Origin: Phycisphaerales bacterium UBA7800
GTDB taxonomy: Bacteria; Planctomycetota; Phycisphaerae; Phycisphaerales; Phycisphaeraceae
Direction of reading: 5' to 3'
Assembly (NCBI GenBank): GCA_002480565.1
Contig: DLCK01000092.1
Span: forward strand, 7,829-71,828
DNA length: 64,000 bases
The position numbers and the translations under genes were made by a program. The notes beneath the pieces were generated by a model. It was given only the letters and a program-made list of their open reading frames with translations. It had not been told where the DNA came from and did no database searches. Below, one piece after another: positions 34,401-41,875 of the stretch. Every line of letters starts with the position of its first letter. Position 1 is the stretch's first letter.

Positions 34401-34536
34401 GGAAGCAAAACAAAAACTGGATGAAGAGCCGGACAAGACACTACTCATGCCGGTGGAGCAAGTCCTGCAAACATTGCAAAATGCTGCAAACGATCAAGCC
34501 CTCTCGCCAGAGCAGAATGATGGTTCTGATGGATAG
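31480..34536 (+). CDS. P-loop NTPase with C-terminal TPR repeats (STAND-like)
   Basis: The 1018-residue protein has three parts. The N-terminus is hydrophobic (LIILLNALLSYCISLA, about residues 2-18) and may anchor it to the membrane. A P-loop NTPase follows, with Walker A GPGGTGKT (residues 234-241) and Walker B TLIVIDYA (Asp290), then a helical region. From about residue 650 to 925 there are six near-identical 46-residue repeats (SELGRRQEALENAQQAVE, then IRRKLAEANPDAFLP), a TPR variant. The order sensor-NTPase-repeat is that of STAND signalling ATPases, which switch on after the repeats bind a ligand; some defend against phage. No effector domain is recognised at the N-terminus. The gene stands alone. 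Its role is unknown; signalling or defence is inference. Confidence 0.7.
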   Translation: MLIILLNALLSYCISLAANERTGAIAESRKKKLDEALANEDALRQALQTCSSIREDITAACTQNMTQFSMTENQTPLWQLLSNEQFQDHFYTWLASGHPVLEYEAKESILSEITRVLSDQGIDDKHSQYLKESYFENLDKLILTTPLLSNLRQQAKLQFIATRITAIDIAVADSQSLHLTPWAAMGPQQQATDDVQLLQPYHRALKMVGRDEDWRKLQHWLDSDKPISVRTVTGPGGTGKTRMALELLRDLPTKKTWVGGFLDRQELARFLGTTAFANWKLKADTLIVIDYAATSDALVRDFLTGLCACRSTVGHRLRILLLEREASTTSGWLQFVRTSGHSTPVEELFDPIEPQRLQPISSIEHRRQILQHMFDRLKSLADSQGRTVRVPQLPVDDPVINDLLEDRHNKEDRWKDPLYLMMAALLAMDGDIVRVLKLSRRAIAQQTVDHELSRLRKFAANNPNLEWIITHLAAVATLRGGLRSDEIIPTITAECEALGQSDIQGPRALAKILKKALPLDSKEKNIDFISPILPDLLGEAVILQQFCSLSNDEQESVILRAVLNDPVITAVTILRTCHDYAEDEQSPAIRWLDTLMHYAQQHKPELFMVLWRQLPMATTVLRSRALKVVQQCLKLDQAKEEQFQAQLLNALAIRLSELGRRQEALENAQQAVEIRRKLEKANPDAFLPDLAMSLNTLANRLSELGRRQEALENAQQAVETYRKLAEANPDAFLPNFAASLNNLATFNSELGRRQEALENAQQAVEIRRKLAEANPDAFLPDLAGSLNNLATFNSELGRPQEALENAQQAVEIRRKLAEANPDAFLPGLATSLNNLATFNSELGRRQEALENAQQAVEIRRKLADANPDAFLPDLAMSLNNLAIQLSELGRRQEALENVQKAVEIRRKLAEANPDAFLPNLAMSYGTLGSVFTASDEHDKAAQAYAQGIEAITPCLQAIPRAFAGLATKLVSDYLEAKQKLDEEPDKTLLMPVEQVLQTLQNAANDQALSPEQNDGSDG
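33435..34262 (+). repeat. Six 138-bp tandem repeats within the NTPase gene
   Basis: The string GACAGGAGGCATTGGAAAAC recurs at 33461, 33599, 33737, 33875 (one base changed), 34013 and 34151, an exact period of 138 bases (46 codons). Nucleotide identity between units is very high, including silent positions. That points to recent expansion or gene conversion and makes unit number likely to vary between strains. A second frame is also open across the array because every unit lacks stops in it. Confidence 0.95.
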
Positions 34537-34613
34537 GTTTGCCGCCTGACTTGTGATCCTGTTATACAATGTCAACTCGATCACCCCATTTACAGAACAG
34601 GTCCCCTTGCCCC

Positions 34614-35924
34614 ATGAAACTCATCCACATTAGCCGTCGCGTTTTTCTGTTTTCTCTCTTTGCCCTTTGCCTGTCGGTTCTGACGCCTGGCCAATTGGCA
34701 ATTGCGGAAGATACGTTTGCCATGTGGGGTGATCTGAATCGTCAGACTGCCATTTATAATGCAGGCGAGGAGATGGTCTTCACCGTCAAGCTGCTCAAAA
34801 ACGACCAGCCTGTTGCAGGCTATACCCTCAAGTGGGAACGCACCGGTGATGATGGCATCAAGCAAAACGGTCAAGCTGTATCAAATGAAAATGGCATCCA
34901 AATCGTCACCTCAACGCAGGACCCGGGCTTTGTCCGAATCTATGTCACTGCGACTGATCCCGACGGCCAGAAAGTGATGACCACGATTAAAGGCAAAGAC
35001 AAACCCGTCTTCTTCGACGGCGGTGCTTGCGTGGCTCCAGACAAACTCCAGGGCATTGCTGAACCTGACGACTTCGACGCATTCTGGCAGAAGCAAAAAC
35101 AACAGCTTGCTTCGGTTCCCATGAAGGTGTTGGAGATGAACATGGTCAAGGAAAATGACACGGTCATTGCCTACGACATGAAAATCGCATGTGCAGGCGG
35201 CATGCCAGTCTCGGGCTATCTGGTGATGCCCAAGGATGCCAAAGCACGATCACTTGCTGCGGAAGTCAACTTTCATGGCTATGGTGTTAGAAGTGCAAAT
35301 TACAACCTTGGCCGGGGCAGCAATCAAATCTATTTCAACATTAACGCCCACGGCATTGAAAACGGTCAGCCCAAAGACTACTACACCCAATTACAAAAAG
35401 GCAAACTCAGAGGCTATGGCTTTAGCATGGAAGAAAATGCCGACCCTCAGACGACTTACTTCAACGGAATGTATATGCGAGTCATGCGGGCATTGGAATA
35501 TGTAAAATCACTACCCGCATGGAACGGTAAAAACCTCAAAGCCACCGGTGGCAGTCAAGGCGGCCTCCAGGCACTCGTCGCTGCGGGATTGGATACCGAT
35601 GTATCCGAATGTTCAGCATGGTCGCCATGGTGCTGTGATTTTGGGCGTACGGAATTAAAACGCATGGTCGGTGGCTGGTACGTTAAATACACCCCTGCAC
35701 TTTTGTACTTTGACCCGATCAATCTGGTCAAACGCGCCAACCCCAACTGTCAATTATTCATCGTTGCCAACCTTGGTGATTATGTCTGTCCCCCATCCGG
35801 TGTCTGGATCGCCTACAACAACTTCCCCGGCCCCAAGACCATCGAAACCCGACAAGGCTGCGAGCACGGTTACACGATGAAGAACTATCCCAAATTCATC
35901 GTCACGACTAAAACAGACAACTGA
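34614..35924 (+). CDS. Secreted acetylxylan esterase-like alpha/beta hydrolase (CE7-like)
   Basis: From the ATG at 34614 the protein has 436 residues. It starts with a signal peptide (MKLIHISRRVFLFSLFALCL..., cleavage after QLAIA). Residues about 35-125 form an Ig-like beta domain (ETVFTVKLLKNDQPVAGY-type pattern). The alpha/beta hydrolase part has the nucleophile elbow GGSQGG (Ser314), the acid in LGDYVCPPSG (Asp389) and the base in CEHGYT (His418). This layout, with DDFDAFWQKQKQQL before the core, fits the AXE1/cephalosporin-C deacetylase group (CE7). The likely reaction is removal of acetyl groups from xylan or similar polysaccharides in the periplasm or outside. The earlier in-frame ATG at 34569 would bury the signal peptide. 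It is not obviously in an operon. Confidence 0.85.
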   Translation: MKLIHISRRVFLFSLFALCLSVLTPGQLAIAEDTFAMWGDLNRQTAIYNAGEEMVFTVKLLKNDQPVAGYTLKWERTGDDGIKQNGQAVSNENGIQIVTSTQDPGFVRIYVTATDPDGQKVMTTIKGKDKPVFFDGGACVAPDKLQGIAEPDDFDAFWQKQKQQLASVPMKVLEMNMVKENDTVIAYDMKIACAGGMPVSGYLVMPKDAKARSLAAEVNFHGYGVRSANYNLGRGSNQIYFNINAHGIENGQPKDYYTQLQKGKLRGYGFSMEENADPQTTYFNGMYMRVMRALEYVKSLPAWNGKNLKATGGSQGGLQALVAAGLDTDVSECSAWSPWCCDFGRTELKRMVGGWYVKYTPALLYFDPINLVKRANPNCQLFIVANLGDYVCPPSGVWIAYNNFPGPKTIETRQGCEHGYTMKNYPKFIVTTKTDN

Positions 35925-35942
35925 TACCCAATAGACAGCCTG

Positions 35943-37052
35943 TTAATCCGCAGGCAGATTCTCAGCAAAAAAGCGTGTCCAATTACCAATGAGTATCTTG
36001 TTGATATCCACATCAGCAAACCCTCGCACGTGAAGTGCATCGGCCAACTTGGGCAGGTCGCTGATGGTCTGCAATTCTTTGGGAATGTGATCGACACCAA
36101 AGCCGCCATCCATGTCCGAACCGATCCCCACGCAATCCGCATTACCCACGAGTTGGCAGATGTGATCAATGTGATGTGCCACGTGGGTGAGACTGACTTC
36201 TTCGCGCGTGAGTTTGTTTTGAGAGTATCCGGCCTTGAGCATGAAGTTACAAAGCGCTATGCCGATGACACCTTTGCGTTGGGCGATTTTCTGAATCTGT
36301 GAATCAGACAGTTGCCGATCACCTTCAACCAGCGTTCGGACATTGGCATGACTGACACACACCGGTTTGCTGTACAGGTCAAGTGCCTGATTAATAGCCA
36401 GATCAGCAGTGTGAACAAGATCAAGGATCACGCCCTGCTCATCCATCTGTTTGACGAGTTCGATGCCAACTGCGGTCAGCGGCCCATTAAATCCTGTCCC
36501 CATGGCATGAGCGCTTTGCCCATAGTGCGCCAGGCAGGCCACGCGCATACCAAGGTCAAACCAATGCTTGACCTGCGCAGGTTCGACGATGGGGTCGGTT
36601 CCTTCCATGGCCATAATCACGCCGATGGGGGAAGTCGGCTGCCAACTGTCGATGTGGTTTTTGAGTTGCCAAGCGGTGTAGATGAGTTGGATTTCACCCA
36701 GTGATTCAAGCAGGCGATAGTATCCGAGTTGCCCGTATGCCGTGCCGTAGGCGATGGTGGAATCGGCAAAGTCGATATCCTCGCGGGCGTAGGCCACCTT
36801 GGGCGAGCGATGGGATGGATGTTGCGGTTGATCAAATCCATCGGGAAGCACACGAGCCAACAACGTTGCACAGCAGATGGCAACGCCCCCCTGCCGCATC
36901 GCTGGCAGACTCACCGTGCATTTGCCGCGTGTGTCGGTGATCATGTGCGATTCACTGTTACGCAGGGTCAACACATCCAGTCGCTGATCGCGATCGTATT
37001 GCAGCGCGTTCCAGGCAAGGTCCAAATGGGCATCGAAAATCAGTGATGGCAT
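35943..37052 (-). CDS. Membrane dipeptidase-like peptidase (M19)
   Basis: The 369-residue protein matches peptidase family M19 (renal/membrane dipeptidase). DAHLDLAW (His9, Asp11) is the first zinc motif. AMEGTDPI contains the bridging Glu. GVILDLVHTADLAI and VCVSHANVRTLV supply the His residues of the binuclear zinc site. VGIGSDMDGGFG is the last conserved Asp motif of the TIM barrel. It hydrolyses dipeptides, often including D-amino acids. No signal peptide is present, so a cytoplasmic location is likely. It converges with the esterase gene on the left, 18 bases apart. The 221-base gap to miaB shows no gene, only a small direct repeat GCTATTGATGAG near 37179 and 37259. Confidence 0.92.
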   Translation of the reverse strand: MPSLIFDAHLDLAWNALQYDRDQRLDVLTLRNSESHMITDTRGKCTVSLPAMRQGGVAICCATLLARVLPDGFDQPQHPSHRSPKVAYAREDIDFADSTIAYGTAYGQLGYYRLLESLGEIQLIYTAWQLKNHIDSWQPTSPIGVIMAMEGTDPIVEPAQVKHWFDLGMRVACLAHYGQSAHAMGTGFNGPLTAVGIELVKQMDEQGVILDLVHTADLAINQALDLYSKPVCVSHANVRTLVEGDRQLSDSQIQKIAQRKGVIGIALCNFMLKAGYSQNKLTREEVSLTHVAHHIDHICQLVGNADCVGIGSDMDGGFGVDHIPKELQTISDLPKLADALHVRGFADVDINKILIGNWTRFFAENLPAD

Positions 37053-37273
37053 GATGATTCATCCGTGAAAAAATACATGGCGTCTGATATCAGGATACCG
37101 CAATGCGCAATATTTTCACGTGTCGAACTTCAGGAATTGATTTGCATCTTCAATGCAACAGCAACACGCAATGTTACAGCTATTGATGAGACTGTTTTCG
37201 TTGCGTGTAAAAGTTCATCGTCACTAGCATTCATGTCTCGACATGAAGTATGCAACTGCTATTGATGAGTCAG

Positions 37274-38848
37274 TTAGCTTACAGGGGTCTCAAGCATTTT
37301 GCCGAATAGTGTCAGGGGCATGGCGGCTTCGATCTGCGCTTCGACGATACTCCCAATCATGGATTCATCGCCATCAAGCATCACGATCAAGTCACCATCC
37401 GTGCGACCACAAAGCTGCGTCGTCGTGCGAGGCTTTTCCCAACCCAGGGAGATCGACGGATCGGCGGCGCTGACGGCATCCTTCCTGGACTGCTTGCTTA
37501 GTGATTCAACGAACACGCGGACGTGCTTGCCAATCATTTCATTGTGAATGTCGGTCGACACCTTGTTCTGAATCGCAAGCAGTTCATTGTTGCGACGTTT
37601 CTTGGTCGCTTCATCCACATCATCTTCAAAGCGATCAATCGCAGCCGTTCCCGGACGCGGTGAATACTTGAAGATAAAACAGTTCTTGAATCGACTGCGC
37701 TCTAAGAGCTGTGCAGTGAGTTGATGATCTTCCTCGGTCTCCGTGGGGAAGCCACAAATCAAGTCCGAAGCAATCTGACAGTCCGGCAGGAAACTGTGAA
37801 CGCGCCCAAGCAAGTCCTCAAACATCGACACCGTGTAGTCACGATTCATCAACTTGAGAATGCGATCCGAACCCGACTGCACCGGCAAGTGCAGATACTG
37901 ACAAATACGCGGACTGTCGCGGATGACCTGCAAAATGTCATCACCAAAATCACGCGGGAAACTGGTGACAAATCGCAGACGCTGTAAGCCAGGCACTTCT
38001 TCATGTATCCGATAAAGCAAGTCCGCAAAACTCGTCACATCATCACTGGACTGACGCGAACCATTGACCGTAATCACACTGCCGACCTGCGGCTGGGCGT
38101 GTCCATGTTCTGACATCACCGCTGCAGCATTGTCATAGTGATAATGATTGACGGTTTGGCCCAACAAGGTGATTTCAATCACGCCTGAGTCGACGAGCTT
38201 TTTGCACTCATCAATAATGTGTGCTGGTGGGCGATGCACTTCGGCACCACGGGTATTGGGGACCACACAGTAGGTGCAGAACTTGTTACAGCCACGGGTG
38301 ATTCGCACGTAAGCCGAGCCGGAGTGTTCGTCAGGTGAGAAACTTCGCGCAAGGTCTAACATTTCCAACTCATCTTCGGCTGCTGCGAATGTCGATGAGC
38401 GGCGATGGGTGTTGCCTTGCAGTGCTGCCTTGACGTTGTGCTTGCCCCCGCGAAAGTCGGGGTGGGTTTTGATGGCGTTGTCGATGAGCATGGGCACTTT
38501 GTCCAACTCACCGGGGCCGCAAAGCAGGTCGATGTCGGGATGACGGACGGCCATGGTGGTGCCTTCGCGTTCAGCCATACAGCCGATGACGCCGAGGATG
38601 ACGTTGCGGTCTTTTTGTTCTTTTTTGTACTTGGAGACGATGCCGATGCGACTGTAGACTTTTTGCTCTGCATGTTCGCGAACTGAGCAGGTGTTATAGA
38701 GGATCACATCCGCCTGTTTCCAGTTGTCGGTGAACTGATACCCCAGGCCGGTGAGTTGGCTTTTGACCAGTTGGGAGTCCAGCACGTTCATCTGGCAACC
38801 AAAGGTCTCCAGATACACTTGGCGGGTTGAGTCATTTGTCTGTGTCAT
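37274..38848 (-). CDS. miaB: tRNA-2-methylthio-N6-dimethylallyladenosine synthase
   Basis: From the ATG at 38848 the protein has 524 residues. The N-terminal MTTase domain has the three cluster Cys residues in ETFGCQMN, YNTCSVRE and GVIGCMAERE. The radical SAM domain carries GCNKFCTYCVVP, the C-x3-C-x2-C motif. A TRAM RNA-binding domain ends the protein. It adds the methylthio group to i6A37 of tRNAs, using SAM and two Fe-S clusters. It is about 50 residues longer than E. coli MiaB because of two inserts, one Ser/Glu-rich before the radical SAM motif and one (about SEHGHAQPQVGSVITVNGS) in the barrel. A TTG at 38860 is a weaker start. It appears to be a single gene. Confidence 0.95.
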   Translation of the reverse strand: MTQTNDSTRQVYLETFGCQMNVLDSQLVKSQLTGLGYQFTDNWKQADVILYNTCSVREHAEQKVYSRIGIVSKYKKEQKDRNVILGVIGCMAEREGTTMAVRHPDIDLLCGPGELDKVPMLIDNAIKTHPDFRGGKHNVKAALQGNTHRRSSTFAAAEDELEMLDLARSFSPDEHSGSAYVRITRGCNKFCTYCVVPNTRGAEVHRPPAHIIDECKKLVDSGVIEITLLGQTVNHYHYDNAAAVMSEHGHAQPQVGSVITVNGSRQSSDDVTSFADLLYRIHEEVPGLQRLRFVTSFPRDFGDDILQVIRDSPRICQYLHLPVQSGSDRILKLMNRDYTVSMFEDLLGRVHSFLPDCQIASDLICGFPTETEEDHQLTAQLLERSRFKNCFIFKYSPRPGTAAIDRFEDDVDEATKKRRNNELLAIQNKVSTDIHNEMIGKHVRVFVESLSKQSRKDAVSAADPSISLGWEKPRTTTQLCGRTDGDLIVMLDGDESMIGSIVEAQIEAAMPLTLFGKMLETPVS

Positions 38849-39080
38849 GGCGGTATCCAAATTTGTGGCGAATCGGCCATGATAGCAGAAAAAAAGCAGA
38901 ATTGAAGTCTAATTCCAAGTTCAAGGTCTCAGGCTGGTCGTTGCTACCGTCAAGTGTCCATGAGGCAGATGTAAATAAAGTAAAAAAACAGGTCTAAATC
39001 ACGTTTGCCCAAGTCCTGTAAAAAATACAAATATGATGTTGATGAAAAAAAGTCACAAAAGACGATAAAAAGATTAGACG

Positions 39081-39665
39081 ATGAAGTTACCAGATAGAAC
39101 AATCTTTAAAGTAGCACTTCGACTTTTGCCTGGCTGGATTTTCCTGCTGGCAGGGATCGGGACTGTGATGGCCTGTTTGCTGATGCCAGCGATACAGGAA
39201 TACCGCCTTATGCAGTGGCGACAGCAGACGCTCGCGTCGCAGCTGCATCTATTGGATCAACAGGCCGGTATCTATAAGAAGTTCGACACTGCCTTGGATG
39301 AGCAGGATCCGATTTTGCTCCAACGCCTTGCCTACTCACAACTTGGACTCATCCCACAAGGGACGGGACCAGTCAATACAAGTCAACCCCTGCCACCCGT
39401 CGGTGATTCTACCTACACCACCCAGCAAACCGACGGGTGGTTTTATGCGCCCACCAGCACGTCAATGTCCGGGCAGGACGTTTTCGATTCGGTGCTTGAA
39501 CCTGGCCAAATGCCACTGACGACGCAGCCTCCACAGCCGGCCTCGACCACCTTTGTCCGACTCTCCACCGGGAAGCTTCGCCCCTGGGTCATGCTCCTGG
39601 GACTCGTTGGCATCGTTCTGGGTCTGATGTCCCATCCCCCGGCAGTGAAAAGATTCACCGACTGA
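39081..39665 (+). CDS. Hypothetical membrane protein with coiled coil
   Basis: The 194-residue protein is not recognised. It has one N-terminal membrane span (about residues 15-38, GWIFLLAGIGTVMACLLM), then a helical stretch YRLMQWRQQTLASQLHLLDQQ likely to form a coiled coil. A Pro/Thr/Gln-rich extracytoplasmic segment follows, and a second hydrophobic span lies near the C-terminus (about 168-185, WVMLLGLVGIVLGLM). The layout of short inner tail, membrane span and coiled coil resembles bitopic envelope or division-type proteins such as FtsB/FtsL, but the second span does not fit those. It stands between miaB and a LacI-type regulator with no operon partner. Confidence 0.65.
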   Translation: MKLPDRTIFKVALRLLPGWIFLLAGIGTVMACLLMPAIQEYRLMQWRQQTLASQLHLLDQQAGIYKKFDTALDEQDPILLQRLAYSQLGLIPQGTGPVNTSQPLPPVGDSTYTTQQTDGWFYAPTSTSMSGQDVFDSVLEPGQMPLTTQPPQPASTTFVRLSTGKLRPWVMLLGLVGIVLGLMSHPPAVKRFTD

Positions 39666-39671
39666 GCATTC

Positions 39672-39826
39672 TTGCACAGTGTTCAAATCACAATTCCTGC
39701 TATTTCAAAGCAAAAACTCAAAATTTCTGTCCAATTTTGCACAGTTTATTGCACAACACCATATCTATTTAATCTTTAAACTATTTATTTTCAAATGCTC
39801 ATGACTTTAAGTGCAATTTTGTGCAA
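39672..39826. promoter_or_regulatory. Cluster of TTGCAC/GTGCAA sites upstream of a LacI-type gene
   Basis: TTGCAC occurs at 39672, 39737 and 39749, and its complement GTGCAA at 39811 and 39821. All five fall within 155 bases of AT-rich DNA. Several extend to TTGCACAA/TTGTGCAA. The two right-hand sites are 10 bases apart, one helical turn. This density is far above chance for a 6-mer and suggests a multi-site operator, perhaps for the LacI-family protein encoded at 39885 or for another regulator. Confidence 0.5.
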
Positions 39827-39870
39827 TATTTATTTTTTTCATTATTATTTTTGACCCTTGCATTTCTTTG

Positions 39871-39876
39871 CATAAT
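39871..39876 (+). promoter_or_regulatory. CATAAT -10-like box close to the LacI-type start
   Basis: CATAAT ends 8 bases before the ATG at 39885, the same distance as TATAAT before the hydantoinase start, and no Shine-Dalgarno sequence is present. A leaderless message is possible. The -35 region (TTTTTG at 39848) is weak. Confidence 0.3.
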
Positions 39877-39884
39877 CTAAAAGT

Positions 39885-40970
39885 ATGAGTCAAACGACTT
39901 CCACCAATGTCACCATCTCTGACGTCGCCAAACGGGCAGGCGTTTCGCAGTCCACGGTGTCACGTGTCCTCAATAAGCATCCGCGGATCAGCCCGCAGAC
40001 TTCCAAGCGTGTGAACCGAATCGTTGAAAAACTTGGATACGATGCTGAAGCAATCAAGCGTAAAGCTCAAGCTCGGGCGTCACGTAAGAAATCTCAGACG
40101 ATCAACATTGAGACCTTGCTATGCCCGTTACCTGAGCAAAGCGACATGATGGCCTTGCCACACTTTAGCAAAATCATTGAGGGGATTGAGTCGCATCTGG
40201 CGACGATTGATCACGCGGTCAACCACATCAGCACGTGGACGGTCAAGGAATCGGACACGCACCCGAAAAACAAGCGCATCGTGGATCAACTCCACAAAGC
40301 CGATGGCATCATCATGATGGGCAACCCGTCCAGAGAACTCATCACAATGGTTCATCAGATTAACCCCAAGTTCGTTTTGCTTGGGCCCTGTGATATGGAT
40401 CTGAAAATCAACACGGTCACCAGTGACGAAATCCACGGCGGTCAAATGGCTGCAAAGTATTTCATTGATATGGGCTTTACGGACATTGGCCATTTAATCG
40501 GCTCCAAGAATGTCCGAACCTGGCAGGAAAACAAACACGGTGCCAAGATTCAAACCGACATGATGCTCGGCGAAGGACACTTCCATTGTCGCTATGCCAA
40601 GAACACCGATACCCCCGAAGTTGCTCGCGCGTTTGAACAATGGATTCTCAGTGGCGAGTGTCCCAAAGCGGTCATCCTCCCCTACGTCGAATCCTTTCTG
40701 GCAATTGAATTGGTCCTAAGCAGACACCAACTCAAATGCCCCCAAGACATCAGCTTGATAGCCTTTGGCGACTTTCGAATGGAGTCCTATCACATCAAGC
40801 CCACGATCCTCAAAACGCACCCATACCTCACCGGACACAAAGGCTCTGAACGCCTGCTGCAATTGATTCTGGATAAAACCATTTGTCAGGACCCCCACCG
40901 GGTTATCATCCCGATGGAGATACTCGAAGGAAACTCTGTCTTGTCACGCCAACAAGACGGATCAGGTTAG
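39885..40970 (+). CDS. LacI-family transcriptional regulator
   Basis: The 361-residue protein has a typical N-terminal LacI headpiece (VTISDVAKRAGVSQSTVSRV and KRVNRIVEKLGYD) followed by a basic hinge (IKRKAQARASRKKSQT). A periplasmic-binding-protein-like effector domain runs from about residue 70 to 345. The hinge is longer and more basic than in most relatives. It precedes a pseudopilin and two large secreted glycosidases on the same strand, and is the best candidate for their regulator. Five TTGCAC-type sites upstream may be its own operators. The effector sugar is unknown. Confidence 0.9.
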   Translation: MSQTTSTNVTISDVAKRAGVSQSTVSRVLNKHPRISPQTSKRVNRIVEKLGYDAEAIKRKAQARASRKKSQTINIETLLCPLPEQSDMMALPHFSKIIEGIESHLATIDHAVNHISTWTVKESDTHPKNKRIVDQLHKADGIIMMGNPSRELITMVHQINPKFVLLGPCDMDLKINTVTSDEIHGGQMAAKYFIDMGFTDIGHLIGSKNVRTWQENKHGAKIQTDMMLGEGHFHCRYAKNTDTPEVARAFEQWILSGECPKAVILPYVESFLAIELVLSRHQLKCPQDISLIAFGDFRMESYHIKPTILKTHPYLTGHKGSERLLQLILDKTICQDPHRVIIPMEILEGNSVLSRQQDGSG

Positions 40971-41082
40971 TCGGTATCAATCAGACCAAAGAGCATGACT
41001 AAACAACATTTGATGTTGCCACACTTATTATTTGTCTTCGCATAAAACCATTTAAATCGTATTCTTCATTTTGGAGTTCGAC

Positions 41083-41763
41083 ATGTCCAAGCCTATTAAA
41101 CAATCCGGCTTCACGCTCATTGAGTTGTTGGTCGTCATCTCGATCATCTCTCTGTTAATCTCAATCCTGCTCCCGGCATTGGGCAATGCCCGTAAAGCAG
41201 CACGCAACGTACAATGCCAAACGCAGATTCGATTCCTGTTAACAGCCAGCCTCATGTACACCCAGGATTACGATGGCTACCTTTCTTCACATGGCAGTTG
41301 GTGGAACTATCTTTACGACTATGGGCTCAAAAAAGTCCAGCGAACCGGTTACACCATCAAGACGCCCCCCTGCCCGGAATATGTCCCGCACGCAACAAGT
41401 TCATGGGGCAAGGAATTTGGCGGCCATTCATCCAACGGCAACGGGCGCATCCGTCCCAAATCAGGCTTTACACAAAGCAAAATCGACAACCTCACTGCCC
41501 CCTTATCCAAGCTGGTTCTATTCTGGGATGATGTCCAATCCGGCAACAACTTCCAAGGCGGCTATCCGACCAACACCTGGCATAACGGCGGGTCGTGGTA
41601 CAAATTCTCTTTCCGTCACAACAACGCGTTGAACGTATCCATACTCGACGGGCACGTCCAAACGCTCAGTGGCAACGCCCCGCAAAAAGCAGGCAGCAGT
41701 CAAGCCTATCTCGTCTCACGCGACTTCTATCCAGACACCTACTGGGAATCTGGCGGACACTAA
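41083..41763 (+). CDS. Pseudopilin-like protein with H-X9-DG motif
   Basis: From the ATG at 41083 the protein has 226 residues and starts MSKPIKQSGFTLIELLVVIS, a prepilin leader cleaved before Phe with Glu at +5. The membrane helix ends LLPALGNARKAARNVQ, almost the same as in the other pseudopilin of this window. The C-terminal part contains RHNNALNVSILDGH, an exact H-X9-DG motif found in many planctomycete pseudopilin-like proteins. GGAG six bases before the ATG supports this start over the TTG at 41071. The next gene begins 112 bases downstream. A role in envelope presentation or export of glycan-active proteins is inferred from repeated linkage only. Confidence 0.88.
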   Translation: MSKPIKQSGFTLIELLVVISIISLLISILLPALGNARKAARNVQCQTQIRFLLTASLMYTQDYDGYLSSHGSWWNYLYDYGLKKVQRTGYTIKTPPCPEYVPHATSSWGKEFGGHSSNGNGRIRPKSGFTQSKIDNLTAPLSKLVLFWDDVQSGNNFQGGYPTNTWHNGGSWYKFSFRHNNALNVSILDGHVQTLSGNAPQKAGSSQAYLVSRDFYPDTYWESGGH

Positions 41764-41875
41764 TTGGCTTTATGCTCGCTCCCTCAATTCAATCGCAATC
41801 AAACCAACATTCCAACAATCCAACAGTCATCATTCGCACAGGTGGTTAGAGCCTGTAAAACATGGAGTTTTTTCA

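Noticed and set aside
41669..41875. An extended start for the 759-residue glycosidase
   Set aside because: The extra 69 residues overlap the pseudopilin gene and would bury the signal peptide; the ATG at 41876 has a good ribosome site.
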